DNA from: Nocardioides flavescens | GTDB taxonomy: Bacteria > Actinomycetota > Actinomycetes > Propionibacteriales > Nocardioidaceae | Direction: 5' to 3' | Length of the DNA stretch: 36,010 nucleotides | NCBI RefSeq assembly: GCF_009823805.1 | Contig: NZ_WUEK01000020.1 | Span: forward strand, 1-36,010 | Shown: one piece after another, positions 23,591-30,678 of the stretch | How the letters are laid out: the number at the start of each line of letters is the position of its first letter | Position numbering within the stretch: the stretch's first letter is position 1 | Translations under genes and position numbers: made by a program | Notes under the pieces: generated by a model | Database searches by the model: none | Seen by the model: only the letters and a program-made list of their open reading frames with translations | Told to the model about the DNA's origin: nothing

Positions 23591-24365
23591 GCGCGCGGCC
23601 GTCACCGAGCTCGTGGCGGTCCTCGGCGCGCCCGGCGTAGACGTTGATCCCGCCCAGCCGCACGCCCAGCGCACCCGCGAACGCCGCCTCGACGGGTCCG
23701 GCGTTGGGGCTCGGGTGGTGGCGGGCGTCGCGGCGCCAGGCGCGCACCGCGCCCCGCGGGTCCGGGCCGAGCGCGACGGCCAGGGCTGCGGTCAGCCGCG
23801 CGCCGGGCAGGTTGAGCACGTCGTCGAGGCGGGCCGCGGCCCAGCCGAACCGCGCGTAGCGCGGACTGCGGTGACCGACCATCGCGTCGAGGGTGTTGGC
23901 GGCGCGGTAGGCGAGCAGCCCGGGAGCGCTGAGCAGGGCGCCCCACACGAGGGGCGCGACGACCGCGTCGGAGGTGTTCTCGGCGACCGACTCCAGCGCC
24001 GCCCGGGCCACGCCGTGGGCGTCGAGCACGCTCGTGTCGCGCCCGACGAGGCGCGCGACCTGCGTGCGGGCCGCCTCGAGGTCGCCCGCGGCGAGCAGCC
24101 GCTCGACCTCGGCCGCCTCCCGGTCGAGCGTGGTGCCGCCCAGCACCGCCCAGGTCGCCAGCGCCACGGGCACCCGGGTGCCGAGCGCGGCCGACGCTGC
24201 GACGAGCAGCGCCACGTGGACGACGCCGGGGCTGCGGCTGTCGGCGTACGTGTGCCGCTCAAGGGCACTGGCGGCGCGTCCGAACCCGGCCACCGGGTGC
24301 CAGCGCTGCGGGTCGGCGAGCACCCGGTCGGCGGCGTACCCGACGACGAGCGAGAGGGCGTTCAG
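23463..24365 (-). CDS. cobD: Adenosylcobinamide-phosphate synthase CobD/CbiB, probable CTG start
   Basis: Integral membrane protein of 300 residues that attaches aminopropanol (or its phosphate) to cobyric acid. Conserved blocks: LVVGYAADRVLADPQRWHPVAGFG near the N-terminus, LVGRDTSVLDAHGVARAALESVAENTSDAVVAPL, YRAANTLDAMVGH, FGWAAARLDDVLNLPGARL and GPVEAAFAGALGVRLGG. Several hydrophobic segments are present. The conserved N-terminus has no ATG, GTG or TTG, so CTG 24365 (LNALSLVVG) with AGGA upstream is the likely start. The first in-frame ATG at 24683 would run through all of the start region of cobU and is rejected. Its first base pair is shared with the GTG of the divergent cobU. Confidence 0.9.
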   Translation of the reverse strand: MNALSLVVGYAADRVLADPQRWHPVAGFGRAASALERHTYADSRSPGVVHVALLVAASAALGTRVPVALATWAVLGGTTLDREAAEVERLLAAGDLEAARTQVARLVGRDTSVLDAHGVARAALESVAENTSDAVVAPLVWGALLSAPGLLAYRAANTLDAMVGHRSPRYARFGWAAARLDDVLNLPGARLTAALAVALGPDPRGAVRAWRRDARHHPSPNAGPVEAAFAGALGVRLGGINVYAGRAEDRHELGDGRAPTHEDLARARRLASRIGWASVLVCALGSRGASAATRALRRRH

Positions 24366-24874
24366 TGCGGATCCTGGTGACCGGAGGGGTGCGCTCGGGC
24401 AAGTCGAGCCACGCGGAGGGGCTGCTCGAGGCGGCGGCGCCGGTGCGCTACGTCGCCCCCGGGCCGTCGTACGACGACGCCGACTGGGCCGCGCGCATCG
24501 CCGCGCACCGGCTGCGACGCCCCCCGGCCTGGGAGACGGTCGAGACCCACGACCTCGCGGCCGCGCTGGCGACCGACCGGCCGGTGCTCGTCGACTGCCT
24601 CGGCACCTGGCTGACGGCGGTCGTCGACGAGGCGGGCGCGTGGGACGCGCCGTCCGGCGAGGTGCTCGCGCTCGTCGAGGCACAGGTCGCCGCGGCCGTC
24701 GACGCCCTCGGCCGCGACGTCGTCCTGGTGACCAACGAGGTCGGCCTCGGCGTCGTGCCCGAGCACCGCTCGGGTCGCCTCTTCCGCGACCTGCTCGGCA
24801 CGGTCAACCAGCGCTTCGCCGCCGTCTGCGACGAGGTGCACCTGGTCGTCGCCGGCCGCGTCCTGCGGCTCTGA
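24365..24874 (+). CDS. cobU: Adenosylcobinamide kinase / guanylyltransferase CobU (CobP)
   Basis: Cytosolic bifunctional enzyme of 169 residues that phosphorylates adenosylcobinamide and transfers GMP to make adenosylcobinamide-GDP. The P-loop GGVRSGKSS is at 7-15. The guanylylated histidine is H48 in RIAAHRLRRPPAWETVE. The block VLVDCLGTWLT and the late block VTNEVGLGVVPEHRSGRLFRDLLGTVNQ are typical. The length is normal. GTG 24365 shares a base with the probable CTG start of divergent cobD, and AGAGGG lies eight bases upstream inside cobD. A strong palindrome follows the stop. Confidence 0.95.
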   Translation: MRILVTGGVRSGKSSHAEGLLEAAAPVRYVAPGPSYDDADWAARIAAHRLRRPPAWETVETHDLAAALATDRPVLVDCLGTWLTAVVDEAGAWDAPSGEVLALVEAQVAAAVDALGRDVVLVTNEVGLGVVPEHRSGRLFRDLLGTVNQRFAAVCDEVHLVVAGRVLRL

Positions 24875-24881
24875 GGGTGCA

Positions 24882-24969
24882 GGAATCCCAGCATCTGCTG
24901 GGATCACCAACGTTCTGGGGTGTTGCAACACCCCAGAACGTTGGCAGTACCAGCAGATGCTGGGATTCC
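24882..24969. repeat. 88-bp nested palindrome between cobU and cobS
   Basis: The outer 20-bp arms (GGAATCCCAGCATCTGCTGG and its complement) are perfect. After five unpaired bases on each side, a perfect 38-bp inner palindrome follows, centred on GTTGCAAC. The element fills the gap between the convergent cobU and cobS stops, so it can act as a bidirectional terminator; its complexity also suggests a small mobile palindrome. Confidence 0.8.
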
Positions 24970-24978
24970 GCGGACCGC

Positions 24979-25686
24979 TCACACCCACGCCCAGGTGAGC
25001 AGGGTGGTGGCGAGGGCGAGCTCGATGCAGGCGCCCATGACGTCACCGGTGACGCCGCCGAACCGCCGGACCGTCCGCCGCACCAGCGCGACCACCACGA
25101 GCCCGCCGGTGACCGAGAGCAGCAGCCCACCGACGACAGCGACCGGCACCGGCACGGTGCGGGTGTGGAGCACGCCCAGGCCGTCGCCGCGGGCGGGCGG
25201 CACCAGCGTGCAGCAGACGATCCACAGCGCGCAGCGCGAGAGGCAGACGAGTGCGCCGGCGAGCAGGGCGCTCGCCCACGTGTCGACGTACGCCGAAAAA
25301 GCGGCGGCCTGCACCAGCGCGACGAGCGCGACGCCCACGGACCCGGCGGGGCCGGACGTGCCCGTCTTCATCACCGCGAGCGAGCGGTCGGGGTCGTAGG
25401 AGGCCGTGAGTCCGTCGAACGTGTCGGACAGGCCGTCCCAGTGCAGGGCGCGACTGCCGAGGCTGAGCACCCCGATCGCGACCCCCGCGACGGCGAGCGG
25501 CGGCAGCGGGACGAGCGAGCCGAGCCAGACGACCAGCGCCACGGCCAGGCCCAGCGGCAGCACCGCGACCGGGGCCAGCAGCATCGCCCAGCGGGCGCAG
25601 CCGGCGTCGACGGTGGCGGGTGCGCCGACCCGGACGACGGTCAGGGTGCCGGTGGCGAGCCGCCAGCCGTCACGCGCCGCTCTCAC
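24979..25686 (-). CDS. cobS: Adenosylcobinamide-GDP ribazoletransferase (cobalamin synthase) CobS
   Basis: Polytopic membrane enzyme of 235 residues that joins adenosylcobinamide-GDP to alpha-ribazole (or its phosphate) to form the cobalamin nucleotide loop. The family motif HWDGLSDTFDG is at about 82-92 and is followed by GVLSLGSR-type and MKTGTSGPAGSVGVALV segments. Several hydrophobic helices cover the rest. GTG 25686 is used; it overlaps the cobT stop by 17 bases. It is the last gene of the cbtB-cbtA-cobT-cobS operon under the cobalamin riboswitch at about 27.9 kb. Confidence 0.93.
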   Translation of the reverse strand: MRAARDGWRLATGTLTVVRVGAPATVDAGCARWAMLLAPVAVLPLGLAVALVVWLGSLVPLPPLAVAGVAIGVLSLGSRALHWDGLSDTFDGLTASYDPDRSLAVMKTGTSGPAGSVGVALVALVQAAAFSAYVDTWASALLAGALVCLSRCALWIVCCTLVPPARGDGLGVLHTRTVPVPVAVVGGLLLSVTGGLVVVALVRRTVRRFGGVTGDVMGACIELALATTLLTWAWV

Positions 25687-26752
25687 CCGGGAGCACCTCC
25701 GCGAGCAGCGCCACGTCGCGCAGCAGCGCGACGGCGCTGCGCACGAGCGGCACCGCGGCGACGGCGCCGCTGCCCTCGCCGAGGCGCAGGCCGAGGTCGA
25801 GCAACGGCTCGAGGCCCATCTTGTCCAGCGCGAGCGACTGGGCAGGCTCGGTCGAGCGGTGACCCGCCGCGCACCAGGCGGCGACGCCGGGCTCGATGCG
25901 GTCGGCGGTCAGGGCGCAGGCGACGGCCATCAGACCGTCGAGCAGCACGGGCACGCCGGCGCGTGCCGCGGTCAGGACGTACGCCGTCGACGCGGCCAGG
26001 TCGGCGGACCCCAGCGCGGTCAGGGTCTTGACGGGGTCGGCGACCCGGTCGCCGGCGCGCCGCAGCGCGGTCTCGAGAACCTCGAGCTTGCGGGCGAGAC
26101 CGGCGTCGTCGACCCCGGTGCCGCGCCCGACGACCTCGGTCGCCGGCAGCCCCAGCCCGGCGGCCACGAGGGCCGCCGCGGGGGTGGTGTTGCCGATGCC
26201 CATGTCGCCGCTGACCATCAGGTCGGCGCCGGCCGCGATCTCCTCGCGCGCCACGGCCTCGCCGACGGCGAGGGCGCGCGCGGTCTCGGCGGGGGACAGG
26301 GCGTCCTCGAGGTGGATCGCGCCCGAGCCGCGACGGACCTTCCACGGCCCGGCGGCGGGGGAGTCGACCGCCACGTCGACCACGCGCACGTGCACGTCGT
26401 GGGCGGCGGCGAGCGCGCTGACCCCGGCGCGACCGGACTCGAAGACGGCGACCATCGCGCCGGTCACCTCGGGCGGGTAGGCGCTGACGCCGTGCCGGGC
26501 GACCCCGTGATCGCCGGCGAAGATCGTCAGCCGCACCCGCTCGACGGGCCGCGGCGGCACCGCGCCCTGGCAGGCCGCGACCCACACTGCCGTCTCACCG
26601 AGACGACCGAGCGCACCGGACGGCGTGGCCAGCCCGGCGAGCCGCTCTGCAGCGGCTCGCCGAGCGCCGGCGTCAGGGGCGCGCAGGGGGGATGCGGCCG
26701 TCGACGCCTGTCCGGTGGAGGCGTGGTCCTCGGGGGTCACAGGGCTGCTCAC
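25670..26752 (-). CDS. cobT: Nicotinate-nucleotide-dimethylbenzimidazole phosphoribosyltransferase CobT
   Basis: Enzyme of 360 residues that activates 5,6-dimethylbenzimidazole to alpha-ribazole phosphate using nicotinate mononucleotide. Conserved segments: LTIFAGDHGVARHGVSAYP (75-93), VSGDMGIGNTTPAAA (180-194), CAAGHRSTEP (294-303) and the catalytic-base block LRLGEGSGA with E326. The length is normal. GTG 26752 overlaps the cbtA stop as GTGA. The first about 25 residues are Ser/Thr/Pro-rich and poorly conserved, so a later start cannot be excluded. Confidence 0.95.
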   Translation of the reverse strand: MSSPVTPEDHASTGQASTAASPLRAPDAGARRAAAERLAGLATPSGALGRLGETAVWVAACQGAVPPRPVERVRLTIFAGDHGVARHGVSAYPPEVTGAMVAVFESGRAGVSALAAAHDVHVRVVDVAVDSPAAGPWKVRRGSGAIHLEDALSPAETARALAVGEAVAREEIAAGADLMVSGDMGIGNTTPAAALVAAGLGLPATEVVGRGTGVDDAGLARKLEVLETALRRAGDRVADPVKTLTALGSADLAASTAYVLTAARAGVPVLLDGLMAVACALTADRIEPGVAAWCAAGHRSTEPAQSLALDKMGLEPLLDLGLRLGEGSGAVAAVPLVRSAVALLRDVALLAEVLPGESGA

Positions 26753-27543
26753 AGACTTCGCGCCAGCTCGCGGCGGGCGGCGACGGCACGGGTCTGCTCG
26801 TGCAGCCGTCCGACCGCGAGCGCCAGACCGCCGCACAGCACGGCCCACAGGGTGGTGAGGGTGAGCAGCGAGGAGGTGCGGAACGACCACAGCAGGCTCG
26901 CCGGGAAGTCGCCGACCTCGTCCACGGTCGGCATCAGCGCCGCCGTGGCCGCCACGACCGCGACGTACGCCGTCACGCCGAGGACCACGGCCTGCACCGG
27001 GCCCAGCGCGCGCCAGGTGCGCTGGGCGAGCGCGACCGCCAGGGCCGCGCTCACGATCGAGACCAGCACGAAGACGAAGTAGTAGGCCGTGCGCTGCCCG
27101 ATGGTCTCGCCGCTGCCGACGGCGGGCGGGTTGGGCGGGTACTTCAGGAACGGCACCACGGCGTAGGCCACGAACCCGACGGCGGCGACCACCGCGGTGG
27201 ACCCGGCCGGAGACAGGCGGCCGAGGCGGCCGACGAGACCGGCGGCCAGCAGGGCCAGGATGCCGCCGCTGGCGACACCGATCGCGAGGGTGCCGGTCAG
27301 CAGGCCCCAGGTGCGCTGGGTGCCACGGCTGATCTCGGTGCCGCCTCCGCTCTCGGACTCGGAGCCGTGCGTGTGGGCCGGGGTGTCCTCGGCGTGGGTG
27401 TGCCCGTCCGCGGAGCCGGTGCTCTCGAGCGCGATGGCGCGCTCGACGTTCGGCTCACCGACCTGGTGGGCGACCAGGAAGGCGGCGATGCCGGCCAGGA
27501 GGCCGACGAGCAGTCCGCGGACGAGGAAGGAGCGGGGACTCAT
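26749..27543 (-). CDS. cbtA: Predicted cobalt transporter subunit CbtA
   Basis: Multi-pass membrane protein of 264 residues of the CbtA family, predicted from B12-riboswitch genomics to import cobalt with CbtB. The N-terminus MSPRSFLVRGLLVGLLAGIAAFLVAHQVGEPNVERAIALE is family-typical. It is followed by a His/Glu-rich outside loop (DGHTHAEDTPAHTHGSE) that may bind metal, and FLKYPPNPPAVG further on. About five hydrophobic segments are visible. It lies 19 bases after cbtB and overlaps cobT by four bases. Confidence 0.92.
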   Translation of the reverse strand: MSPRSFLVRGLLVGLLAGIAAFLVAHQVGEPNVERAIALESTGSADGHTHAEDTPAHTHGSESESGGGTEISRGTQRTWGLLTGTLAIGVASGGILALLAAGLVGRLGRLSPAGSTAVVAAVGFVAYAVVPFLKYPPNPPAVGSGETIGQRTAYYFVFVLVSIVSAALAVALAQRTWRALGPVQAVVLGVTAYVAVVAATAALMPTVDEVGDFPASLLWSFRTSSLLTLTTLWAVLCGGLALAVGRLHEQTRAVAARRELARSL

Positions 27544-27562
27544 CTCGTCCTTCCCCCGGCCG

Positions 27563-27778
27563 TCAGTGGCAGGGGTAGCCGAGCAGGTGGCGTCCGTCGT
27601 GGACCCACTCGTGGACCGCCGTCCCGGAGAAGACCGAGACCGCGCCCTGGTCGGCGCTCACGAAGAAGATGACGATGAGTCCGATGAGCCCGAAGAACAG
27701 CGCCCAGGGGGCGAGCTCGCGGACCGGGATGGTGGGGACCGCGACCTCGGGGGTCGGGGCGACGACGTGCTGCGACAT
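27563..27778 (-). CDS. cbtB: Predicted cobalt transporter subunit CbtB
   Basis: Small protein of 71 residues with one membrane helix (about 24-42) and the CbtB histidine-rich C-terminus HEWVHDGRHLLGYPCH, in which H56, H60, H64 and H71 could bind cobalt. It starts at ATG 27778 with a perfect AGGAGG five bases upstream, right after a leader hairpin, and is the first gene behind a cobalamin riboswitch. This fits repression of cobalt uptake when B12 is abundant. Confidence 0.93.
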   Translation of the reverse strand: MSQHVVAPTPEVAVPTIPVRELAPWALFFGLIGLIVIFFVSADQGAVSVFSGTAVHEWVHDGRHLLGYPCH

Positions 27779-27824
27779 GGATCCTCCTCAGGGATTCAGC
27801 GTCCCTGCTCGAATGGGGTGTGCT

Positions 27825-27957
27825 GCCCGTCGGGTCTGACTCCACCGCTCGGCTCGCAGGTCGACGACCTGGTCTGGAGGCGGTGTCACAGTAGCGCGAC
27901 TGTGCCGGACTCTCACCGGCTTCCTCGGGGCTGCGCGCTCAACCTAGTGCATCCCGG
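27825..27957 (-). promoter_or_regulatory. Cobalamin riboswitch upstream of cbtB-cbtA-cobT-cobS
   Basis: The minus strand reads GAGGAAGCCGGTGAGAGTCCGGCACAGTCGCGCTACTGTGA, the hallmark core of the cobalamin aptamer, then a variable arm and a shortened B12-box-like GAGTCAGACCCGACGGGCAGC. A small hairpin CAGGGA-N7-TCCCTG (27790-27808) follows immediately before AGGAGG and may be the expression switch. The exact 5' limit is approximate. Confidence 0.9.
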
Positions 27958-28011
27958 CGGGTCCGTCTGCCCCCCACGCGGGTGGCGGATCGACCAGGGC
28001 GCCGGACGCGG

Positions 28012-29841
28012 TCAGAGCGGGCGCTTGAGGCCGACGTGACTGCGCTCGTAGCCGAGCCGGTCGTAGAACGCCTGCGCCCGGCCCCGTGCGGCATCGGTGG
28101 TCACCTGGGAGAGCGTCGCGCCGCGCGCCCGGCCGTGGGCGTGGGCCCACGCGAGCATGGCCGTGCCGAGGCCGCCGCCGCGCTCCCTCGTGGCGACACG
28201 CAACCCCTCGACCTGCAGCCGGGTGGTGCCGCTGCGGGAGAGGCCGGGGATCACCGTCAGCTGCATCGTGGCCACGACGCGCTCGTGCTCGTCGTGGACC
28301 ACCGCGAGGTACTGCGCGGGGTCACGGGCGACGGCGTCGAACGCCGCCTCGTAGCGGGCGACGTCGGAGCCCTCGCGGAGGTGCCCGAGATCGTCGTCGG
28401 CGAGCAGCGCGGCGATCGCACCCGCCTCCGACCTCTTCGCGCGGCGCACCCGGTAGACCCGGTCACCCAGGTCACCCAGGTCACCCAGGTCGCCCGGGTC
28501 ACCCAGCTGCAGGCGGCCACCGACCGATGCCCGGGCCCGAGATTGCAGCTCCGCCACGACGGCGTCGAGCCACGCGCCCACGTGCTCTCGGGCTGGCTCG
28601 GTGTCGGGGTAGCGGCACCGCAGGTGCAGCCCGGACTCGTCGAGCACGAACCAGAGCATCACCCCGTCGGTCAGGATCGCGGCGCTGACGTACTGAGCCT
28701 CGAGTCCGACGGTGTCGAGCCGCACGGGCAGCCGCCGCAGGTCGAGCCACGAGATGGCGAACATGCCGGGCGTCATCGGCATCCCGCCCCACGGGGCCAG
28801 CACGTCCTCCAGCGGCCACGACCCGAGTGCGATCGCCTCCTTCACCGCAGCCGCTGCGCCCGCAGGGGTCGGGTCGTCGCACTCGAGCACCGAGTTCGTC
28901 ACGAACCAGCCCACCGAGTCGTGCCACGTCTCGTCGTACCTGCTGTGCACGGGGAAGACCGCTCGCAACGGTCGGCCCGCCACCGTCCGCGTCACCGCGG
29001 TCATGGCGGCCACGACGAGCGCCAGCGTCGAGACCCCGTCGGCCCGGGCCTGCGCGGAGAACGCAGCGCTGTCGTCGACGTCGAGGACGTCGCGCACCTC
29101 CACCCGCTCGTGCGGCAGCTCCGGCCCGACGCTCCCGCCGACACCGAGCGGCAGGGGGAACCGCGGCATCACGTCACCGCACGCCGCGAGCACCTCGGCC
29201 CAGCGCTCGCGGACCGGCTCGGGCGCTCGGGGGCGCTCCGCCAGGAGCCGGGTGTGCTCGGCGAAGGCGGGCGCGGGGCGCACGGCGAGGGCGGCGTCGG
29301 CCGACTCGTCGCGTGCCACGGCGGCGAGGGCCGTCAGCAGGTCGCGCGCGACGACCAGCATCGACCACAGGTCGGTGTGGGCGTGGTCGGCGGCCACCAC
29401 GACCGTGGGCCCCGACGCGGTGTCGAGCACGCAGAGGCGGTGGGCGGGCCGCTCGTACGGCGCGCAGGTGGCGTCGAGGACGGCGCGCAGCGCATCGTTG
29501 ACCGACTGCCCCGGGGCGATCGGGTGCTCGACCCAGCGGCCGTGGCGCACGGCCACCTCGTGCAGCACCGGCTCGCCGTCGTCACCCTCGCTGAACACGG
29601 TGCGCAGCGTGCCGTGGCGGCGTACGACGGCCAGCCACGCGGCGGCGAGGTCCGCGTGGGCGACGGGCTCGCCGAGGCGCAGCGAGATCGCCATCCACGA
29701 GCCGGGCCGCTGGCCCTCGCCCACGTGGCGGCGCTGGTCGAAGGAGACGGGGAGCGGCGCGCCCTGGCCGGTGGTCTCGACGTCGTAGCCCCACAGCCGG
29801 CCGAACGGCAGCCGCAGGTGGGCGACGTTGGTCAGCCGCAT
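28012..29841 (-). CDS. Condensation-domain / GNAT acetyltransferase fusion protein
   Basis: Protein of 609 residues with two acyl-transfer domains. The N-terminal about 440 residues resemble an NRPS condensation or WS/DGAT-like fold: the HxxxD motif is H153-AHT-D157 in AADHAHTDLWS, and GWFVTNSVLEC (311-321) matches the later condensation block near the channel. A flexible linker of LGD triplets (446-460) leads to a GNAT domain (461-609) with the acetyl-CoA loop RERGGGLGTAML (552-563) and AFYDRLGYERSHVGLKRPL at the end. No adenylation or carrier domain is visible. ATG 29841 lies seven bases after a -10 box TAGTTT, so it is probably leaderless; an upstream ATG at 29872 would start inside that promoter region. 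Substrate unknown. Confidence 0.8.
   Translation of the reverse strand: MRLTNVAHLRLPFGRLWGYDVETTGQGAPLPVSFDQRRHVGEGQRPGSWMAISLRLGEPVAHADLAAAWLAVVRRHGTLRTVFSEGDDGEPVLHEVAVRHGRWVEHPIAPGQSVNDALRAVLDATCAPYERPAHRLCVLDTASGPTVVVAADHAHTDLWSMLVVARDLLTALAAVARDESADAALAVRPAPAFAEHTRLLAERPRAPEPVRERWAEVLAACGDVMPRFPLPLGVGGSVGPELPHERVEVRDVLDVDDSAAFSAQARADGVSTLALVVAAMTAVTRTVAGRPLRAVFPVHSRYDETWHDSVGWFVTNSVLECDDPTPAGAAAAVKEAIALGSWPLEDVLAPWGGMPMTPGMFAISWLDLRRLPVRLDTVGLEAQYVSAAILTDGVMLWFVLDESGLHLRCRYPDTEPAREHVGAWLDAVVAELQSRARASVGGRLQLGDPGDLGDLGDLGDRVYRVRRAKRSEAGAIAALLADDDLGHLREGSDVARYEAAFDAVARDPAQYLAVVHDEHERVVATMQLTVIPGLSRSGTTRLQVEGLRVATRERGGGLGTAMLAWAHAHGRARGATLSQVTTDAARGRAQAFYDRLGYERSHVGLKRPL
28461..28505. repeat. 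9-bp tandem repeat encoding the LGD linker
   Basis: Five copies of GGTCACCCA (the fourth reads GGTCGCCCG) lie in the linker between the condensation and GNAT domains. A multiple of three keeps the frame when copy number changes. Confidence 0.85.
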
Positions 29842-29847
29842 GAGGCC

Positions 29848-29854
29848 TAAACTA
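29848..29854. promoter_or_regulatory. Bidirectional promoter core TAAACTA
   Basis: The plus strand has TAAACT (29848-29853) upstream of the hydrolase; the minus strand has TAGTTT (29854-29849) seven bases before ATG 29841. The two -10 boxes overlap by five bases in a near-palindrome. Confidence 0.5.
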
Positions 29855-29883
29855 GGCGCTCGACCCGCCATCGAGGAGCCGAC

Positions 29884-30678
29884 GTGCCGACGATCTCCGT
29901 GCCCGGGGCCGAGCTCGACGTCGAGCTCAGCGACGAGGGGGGACACCCCGTCGTCCAGCTCCACGGACTCACCTCCAGCCGCCACCGTGACCGCCTGCTC
30001 GACCTCGACCTCGGGCGCGGGCTCAGCGGCACCCGGTTGCTGCGCTACGACGCCCGCGGTCACGGGCGCTCGACCGGGCGGGCCGAGCCCACCGACTACC
30101 GGTGGCCGCGGCTCGCGCAGGACCTCCTGGCGCTGCTCGACGCGTTCTTCCCCGGCGAGCAGGTGCACGGCGTCGGTCCGTCGATGGGCGCCGCCACGCT
30201 GCTGCACGCCGCGCTCGTCGACCCGGCCCGGTTCAGCGGGCTCACCCTGGTGGTCCCGCCGACGGCGTGGGAGACCCGTCGGGCCAAGGCCGGCGAGTAC
30301 GCCGCTGCGGCCGACCTCGTCGAGCGCGAGGGGATGGCGGCCTTCGTCGAGGCCGGTCGGCTCGCCCCACGGCCACCCGCGGTGCGCGAGACGCCCGAGA
30401 CCCTGCCCGAGGTCGCGGAGCACCTGATGCCCTCGTTGATGCGCGGCGCCGCCCTCAGCGACCTGCCCGAGCCCGGCCTCCTCGGCGCGCTCGACCTGCC
30501 GGTGACGGTGCTGGCGTGGACGGAGGACCCCGCCCATCCGCTCAGCACGGCGGAGACGCTGGAGAGGGCCCTGCCGCAGGTGCGGACCTCCGTTGCACGG
30601 ACCCCGGCCGACCTCGCCACCTGGCCCGGTCTCCTCGCGGCCGACGTGGAGCGGTCAGGCGGACGGGCAGTCTCCTAG
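29884..30678 (+). CDS. Alpha/beta hydrolase
   Basis: Alpha/beta-hydrolase fold protein of 264 residues. The oxyanion segment LHGLTSSR, the YDARGHGRSTG turn, the nucleophile elbow GPSMGA with S100, and a late acid/histidine pair in TEDPAHPL (D215, H218) are visible. This is the general lactone/ester hydrolase type and the substrate is not decidable. GTG 29884 has GAGGAG seven bases upstream. It is divergent from the condensation/GNAT fusion, sharing a bidirectional promoter, and its 3' end overlaps the convergent cobC gene by 24 bases. Confidence 0.88.
   Translation: MPTISVPGAELDVELSDEGGHPVVQLHGLTSSRHRDRLLDLDLGRGLSGTRLLRYDARGHGRSTGRAEPTDYRWPRLAQDLLALLDAFFPGEQVHGVGPSMGAATLLHAALVDPARFSGLTLVVPPTAWETRRAKAGEYAAAADLVEREGMAAFVEAGRLAPRPPAVRETPETLPEVAEHLMPSLMRGAALSDLPEPGLLGALDLPVTVLAWTEDPAHPLSTAETLERALPQVRTSVARTPADLATWPGLLAADVERSGGRAVS

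Noticed and set aside
24365..24683. cobD starting at ATG 24683
   Set aside because: It would add 106 residues antisense to cobU with no conservation; CTG 24365 fits the family start.
27982..29850. A 622-codon open frame opposite the condensation/GNAT gene
   Set aside because: The minus-strand protein has clear motifs; the plus-strand translation is His/Arg/Gly-rich and resembles no protein.
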